A stretch of 64,000 nucleotides of DNA, from NCBI RefSeq assembly GCF_001411555.2, contig NC_049911.1:36345340-36409339 (forward strand), read 5' to 3'. Every line of letters begins with the position of its first letter. Within the stretch, counting starts at the first letter, position 1. The notes below the pieces were generated by a model that was not told the origin of the DNA, made no database searches, and was given only the letters and a program-made list of their open reading frames with translations. This document shows, in pieces, positions 59,481 to 64,000 of the stretch. The DNA comes from Juglans regia (taxonomy: Eukaryota > Streptophyta > Magnoliopsida > Fagales > Juglandaceae). Made by a program: the position numbers and the translations under genes.

Positions 59481-60960
59481 ATACATGATATGGTGCCTCC
59501 AAAGGTAATCCTAGTCTTGTAGGCTGTGAGGGAGTTCTACGTTCCCATGATGGATTTTTCATTACTGTTTTTTCATCATTTATGGGTGTCGGTACTAATA
59601 GGACTTGTGCTAAAATTATTTATGCTCTGAAGTTGGGTCTTACCATTTGTTATCAACTCATGAGTATTGCCGACCTTATTATGGAGTATGACTCCCTTCT
59701 TATTATTAATATATAGCACTACAAGAAATAGGCCATTTTCCGGCCCTACAATTCGTCGCAAATAACTACTAAAATATCTGCAAATACTTTTTCCAAGTGA
59801 TTTTTATTGTGCCGGACGTTAGTCGCAATTCTCTACTCAATTATAAGTTACTGCAGTGATCTACAAAAATCGCTGCGTAAAACTTTATTTGTAGCGATTT
59901 TTGTCGCTGCAAATACCGTAAACAATCGCTGCAAATAAGACTTAGAATCCTGCTTAAATTCGCTGGGAAAAACTATTTGCCACTATTTTCTGCCGTCGAA
60001 AATAAACAAAATATCGCCACAAAATCAACATCATTTGTTTATTAGTCAGTCTAACATAGGATTGTTTGTATTGATTTTAAAATAAAGTATAAGAATTCCA
60101 AAGTTACATTAGACATACACAAACAACAATTTATGCACAAATTGAAAGAGCAAAGCACTCATGTTTCTACTTGACCTAAACGGTTTTATTAAGAACATGA
60201 AGTAAAAAAACAGAGTATTTTATCTTGGAAAATCGACTCCAACTGAGTGGACGAGCCGACGGGATGGAAATGAGGTGGATAACCCACTACTACAGGAAAA
60301 GGGTCGACAATGATGACAAACGACGGCTTAGGGCGTCTCAAAAATCGCACTTTGAACTGGTATAGCCTCAACTGATGCGAGTGAAGACGACAATTTCGTA
60401 GGCTTTGCTTACTCGAAAATCTACAGGCTGGGGTGTAGTAGCTCCGCTATTAGTGGTGGATTTCGGTGGAAGGGGCAGCCGTGCGCCGAGAATAAATTTT
60501 CAGTAGATTTTGCTCAGGTAGCTAGAAATGGAGAAGAACAAGTTGGAGAATAAGGACGTGACATCGGGATTTGGGAGTGCACGGGAGAAATGCTAACATG
60601 TGATGGGGGGAAAATCTGATAGTTTCTTGCATTTTGGTGCCCTTAACATTAAAAGGGCAATTGCAGCGAAATTATCCATCATAACTTACTTTTCATCTTT
60701 TGCAGCAATTTTTAACGCCACAATTGTTATTAAAAGCACTGCAAAAGTTAAAATATTATTATCGGTCATTTTGTTTGCCGTAAATGTTGTTAAAATTGCT
60801 GCAAAAAGTAAAACTAAAAATATGCAGTTTGGAGATGACATTCTTCATTTTAAATGTGTTTTCCACTTTGATGTATTCAATGTATATAGAGAAGGCAATG
60901 CTTTAGCAGATCATAGCCTTACTTCCTTCAGCGTAATGGGCAACACGGTAAGTTTCTCAT
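59480..60960 (+). pseudogene. LINE RNase H relic interrupted by a CACTA-like insertion
   Basis: Left part (about 59560-59715) reads GLTICYQLMSIADLIMEYDS followed by LLIINI, a decayed RNase H (RVT_3-type) pattern. Right part (about 60840-60950) reads FDVFNVYREGNALADHSL, the end of the same domain type. The sequence between begins with a CACTA terminus. Read together, one LINE tail was split by a later insertion. Stops and decay make this moderate confidence. Confidence 0.5.
59717..60820. mobile_element. CACTA (EnSpm)-like element, left end and subterminal repeats
   Basis: The terminus CACTACAAGAAAT (59717-59729) is characteristic of plant CACTA elements. It is followed by short repeats such as GTCGCAA and CGCTGCAAATA on both strands, including an inverted pair ACAAAAATCGCTGC / TAGCGATTTTTGT (59861-59908). 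Related GCTGCAAAA and TTGCAGC motifs recur near 60660-60810. No matching right terminus (TTTCTTGTAGTG) was found, so the element is truncated or rearranged. A second terminus-like CACTACTACAGGAAAA lies at 60285-60300. No transposase ORF. Confidence 0.55.
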
Positions 60961-61109
60961 CCCTTCATGAATTACTTAAATACATGATTGACATTTTTTT
61001 TGTTTTTTTTGGTATCGTGCAAGAACTTCCACGTTGCATCATTAATTTTATTTCTCTTATTATCTTATTAATTTGTAACTAGATCTTAGTAAATGATTAA
61101 TTATAGCTT

Positions 61110-61160
61110 CTTCTTCTTCTTCTTCTTCTACTTCTTCTTCTTCTTCTTTTTTTTTTTTCT
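61110..61160. repeat. (TTC)n microsatellite followed by poly-T
   Basis: An imperfect TTC/CTT trinucleotide run (about 61108-61147) that passes into a T tract. Confidence 0.85.
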
Positions 61161-61281
61161 AACATAAACTTGGTTTTGGGATTTTTGTAACTAATTCCTT
61201 CTCTTTTGTATATAGTATTCATCAACCATAAGTGAAGGTTGACTAATAAAATTAGAGTACACCGTCCTCTTCTTGAATATA

Positions 61282-62867
61282 TCTGCCTATTACTTAAAAG
61301 CGACTATAAGTTACTGTTCATTACTGTTTATTGTGAACAGTAAATCTAAATCAGTCGTTTTTTTTTTTGTTTTTGTTTTTTTTTTTTCGTATGAATGCAA
61401 CGTAATACCGCAATCGTGCGTAGGGAATGAGAGATAGGAAGAAAGAAAAATTGGAAAAAATATTGATTTTTAAGTTTTAAATAATCAATAAAGAAGCTGT
61501 TTTTTTTTTCTTCACATGTTTTTTTCACATATCCTATTACTGTTTATTATATCATACACTAAAAATCAACTTTAATTTATAAAATACTAATTTTTTATCA
61601 TTAAATAAATGATGAAATTTTATTGTATATTTTTAAGAGAAAAAAACTATCTAATTAATTTAAATTTTTAATATAATTTAAATTTCATAATAAATTATGA
61701 ACATAAATAAATAATAATTTTATTCTTATATATTAGACTATTTTAATATTTGAAATTACACTTTTTTTTTTCAATTTGACAAATGTGGCAAACGTGCTTT
61801 TTTTTATCAATTAGAAAATCTTACGCCATACAGGATTTTACACAAGTACCACTAATTTCAAAATAACCAAACCATTTATAAAATACTAATATTTCATCAT
61901 TAAATAAATAATGAAATTTTGTTAAATATTTTTAAAAAAATATAACTATATAAATAATTAGAGTTTTAACATAATTTAAATATGATAATATTCTTAATTA
62001 ACTAAAGAGAACTGCTATAACTAATAAAAAAGTAACCTAAAAATATGTCATGATTGTGTATTTCATTTTTTTATTTTTCTTTTCTTTTTTTCATGTATTT
62101 TTTCAATCATCATAAACATTTTTAAAAAAATAAAAAATTTACAACATCATTGGGTCAGGAGGGAATTGACAATCTATCTCTTCCCAAACAAAATTATTGA
62201 GTTCGAGGAAGAGATTAATAGATTATTAGGTTTTCAGAAACTTTTATATATTTTTTAAAATATTATTTTAATATAAAATATTTTTTAATTTGTTAATCTA
62301 ATCTTTACAATTTTCTTAAATATAAATTTTTTAAATTTTAAAACAAAAACTACATTAAAAAATTATATTCCAATAATATTTTAACTTTTATAATATTTTT
62401 ATTTTAACTTTTTTTCTCTCATTTTCTAAAATCAAATAAAACATCTTAATCCAAATAATTTTATATATTACTATTCACAAACCATGTCACTACTATTAAT
62501 ACATCGATCCAAATCATATCTAAGGATATGTTGTCTACGTGTATTGTTTTTTGAAGGACGAAGCTCTTGCTGATACATTAAAATTTTTAAGATTTAAATT
62601 CAACCATTCATTTTACCACTTCTCATTTTTTTTTCTTCGGTTGGATTGTTTCGATTTATGCAGTGAAGTACTATCACTATCACAAAAATTCTCCACATCT
62701 CTTTTCACTTGTTAGGTGTAGAAATTGAGTTCATAAAAAATTCTCTATATACTACTTATTTTACTTATGATTACCTTTTTTTTTTTAACCCAAAACATAT
62801 TTATATTTTACAAAATAAATTATTTTTCAACCGGGCAAATGTGCCTCGCACATTGCCCAACCGCTAG
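61282..62867 (+). mobile_element. Non-autonomous Helitron, copy 2
   Basis: It starts TCTGCCTATTACTTAAAAGC after an A (61281) and ends with the same hairpin (62833-62858) and CTAG (62864-62867) followed by T. It is collinear and highly similar to copy 1, but lacks that copy's internal 340-bp duplication and carries about 115 bp (about 61965-62090) that copy 1 lacks. Same orientation, with 2.8 kb between the copies. No coding capacity. Confidence 0.85.
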
Positions 62868-64000
62868 TATATATATATATGTGTATCTGTGTGACATGTA
62901 AATTAGTAGATCCTAAATCTATTTGAATGATGTTAAGAAAAATACATATAGTAAAAATTACTTGAGATCTACCAAAATATATTAATCAAACAATATATAG
63001 TGGAAATTAATTAACTTGAATATCTTACTATTAATTAATTGATTATGATCAAGAGCATGCCGTCGCTGGTGATCAGGTGCATGCTGGGTGCATATCTATA
63101 TGCAGCATGATCTCAGCTGGTAACCCCCACCCATGAAAATTCAAGTACTAGTATTATGATCGTCAGTACGTACGTAGTTATACGAAGTACTAGATCAAGT
63201 CCCTAGCTAGCTGCATGGAATATATAGATCATCATCTACTAATACTATTTAGCGATCTCCAATTACATTAAACTTAAGGCGCTTTAATATTCCTCAAGCA
63301 ATTTAGAGTACTACTAGAAAGTAGCAAGACAGCATAATTAAGTACTATAGATGGCTGCGCCTTTCACGTGCGGAGACCAAAGACTTTCTTAATTTTCTCT
63401 CTCTCACGAAGAAGGAAGACCAAAAGGGCTCGATATTTCAAAAGATCAGTACGTAGCTAGGTTACGGTACATCCTAGAGTAGCTACCGGCCATTAAAAGT
63501 GAGATTGCAAGTAGCAGCTTGTAGTCAATTGATACGGCTAGCTAGCTATTTACGTGTGTATTAATTGATTATGAAGTAGTACTACTTGTGTAATCGCGGG
63601 GCCCAATCTTCTGGATAAACCAAATCAAGGTTATATAGCATGTAACAATTGTGGTCATTGCAATCAAGTCCCACTGCAACAAAATTGTTCAGTCATGTTC
63701 ACCAATCAAGTTATCTATATGTGTTTTCTTCTTGCTTTTTTCCTATATATAATATCCTCTTTAGAAAAACATGATTTTGTCCTGAATTTCTCTTTAATTT
63801 AATTAGGTTTAGAATTCTCATATTTGAATTTTGTGTTATCCTATTAAAAGAGATATTTGGATCCTCTTGCTACCAAGTCTACCGCTAAAAGGCAGTCCAA
63901 CTTATCACTTTGACCTGCATCACTTAAGGCCCAAGAGCCCACGAGAGCATGATATCAATAAGAGAACAACACTACTCACAAGAAGATAACACCCATAGAT
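62868..64000. other. Intergenic DNA at right edge
   Basis: No gene, repeat boundary or RNA was recognised. Short CTAGCTAG and TACGTACG palindromes occur. Confidence 0.4.

Noticed and set aside
60600..61082. 160-codon ORF as a gene
   Set aside because: It spans CACTA subterminal repeats and a LINE RNase H tail; chimeric transposon sequence.
1..64000. CRISPR arrays, bacterial operons or tRNA/rRNA genes
   Set aside because: No regularly spaced short repeats with unique spacers, no operon structure and no tRNA or rRNA signature were seen; the spliced genes show a eukaryotic nuclear source.

Overview
The window is nuclear DNA of a woody eudicot. It is AT-rich and intron-containing, and crowded with small foldback transposons, LINEs, a Copia element, Helitrons and an endogenous pararetrovirus. 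The repeat style, especially the many elements with TTTGGAT / CTCATCTCAACTCA ends, would fit the walnut/pecan part of Fagales, but that placement is inference.
Four genes are firmly supported. (1) A MIR156 hairpin (+, about 10325-10450). (2) TAF5, a TFIID subunit (-, 34193 down to 22060), rebuilt here as 19 exons that join in frame to 680 codons. (3) An intronless CBL-interacting protein kinase of the CIPK5/25 type (+, 39142-40464). (4) A group IIa WRKY factor of the WRKY40 type (+, five exons, 54338-56183, 319 aa). They look like independent loci: a developmental-timing miRNA, a basal transcription factor, a calcium-signalling kinase and a stress/defence transcription factor.
Layout: 1-4255 is a decayed endogenous pararetrovirus on the minus strand, with a tRNA-Met primer site, broken movement-protein and coat ORFs, a damaged protease motif and the RT outside the window. 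4256-9390 is AT-rich intergenic DNA with MITEs. 9390-11500 is the MIR156 locus. 12630-12810 is a minisatellite. 13059-16170 is a young, internally deleted Copia element. 16176-22059 is intergenic. 22060-34193 is TAF5, whose introns hold LINEs, a SINE and MITEs. 34194-39141 is intergenic with foldback elements. 39142-40464 is the CIPK. 41751-42790 is a MITE plus a 178-bp tandem array. 42800-45130 contains a fragment resembling a nucleostemin-like GTPase gene. 46515-46952 is an unrecognised ORF. 49355-50348 is a 5'-truncated LINE with target-site duplications. 54000-56183 is the WRKY gene with W-boxes. 56651-62867 holds two related Helitrons flanking a region where a CACTA-like end interrupts a LINE RNase H relic. 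62868-64000 shows nothing genic.
The most notable observations are the two Helitron copies with diagnostic ends, the tandem array with an alternating A/B unit structure whose unit includes a MITE terminus, the near-identical LTRs on a Copia element lacking protease and integrase, and the nested insertions in TAF5 introns.
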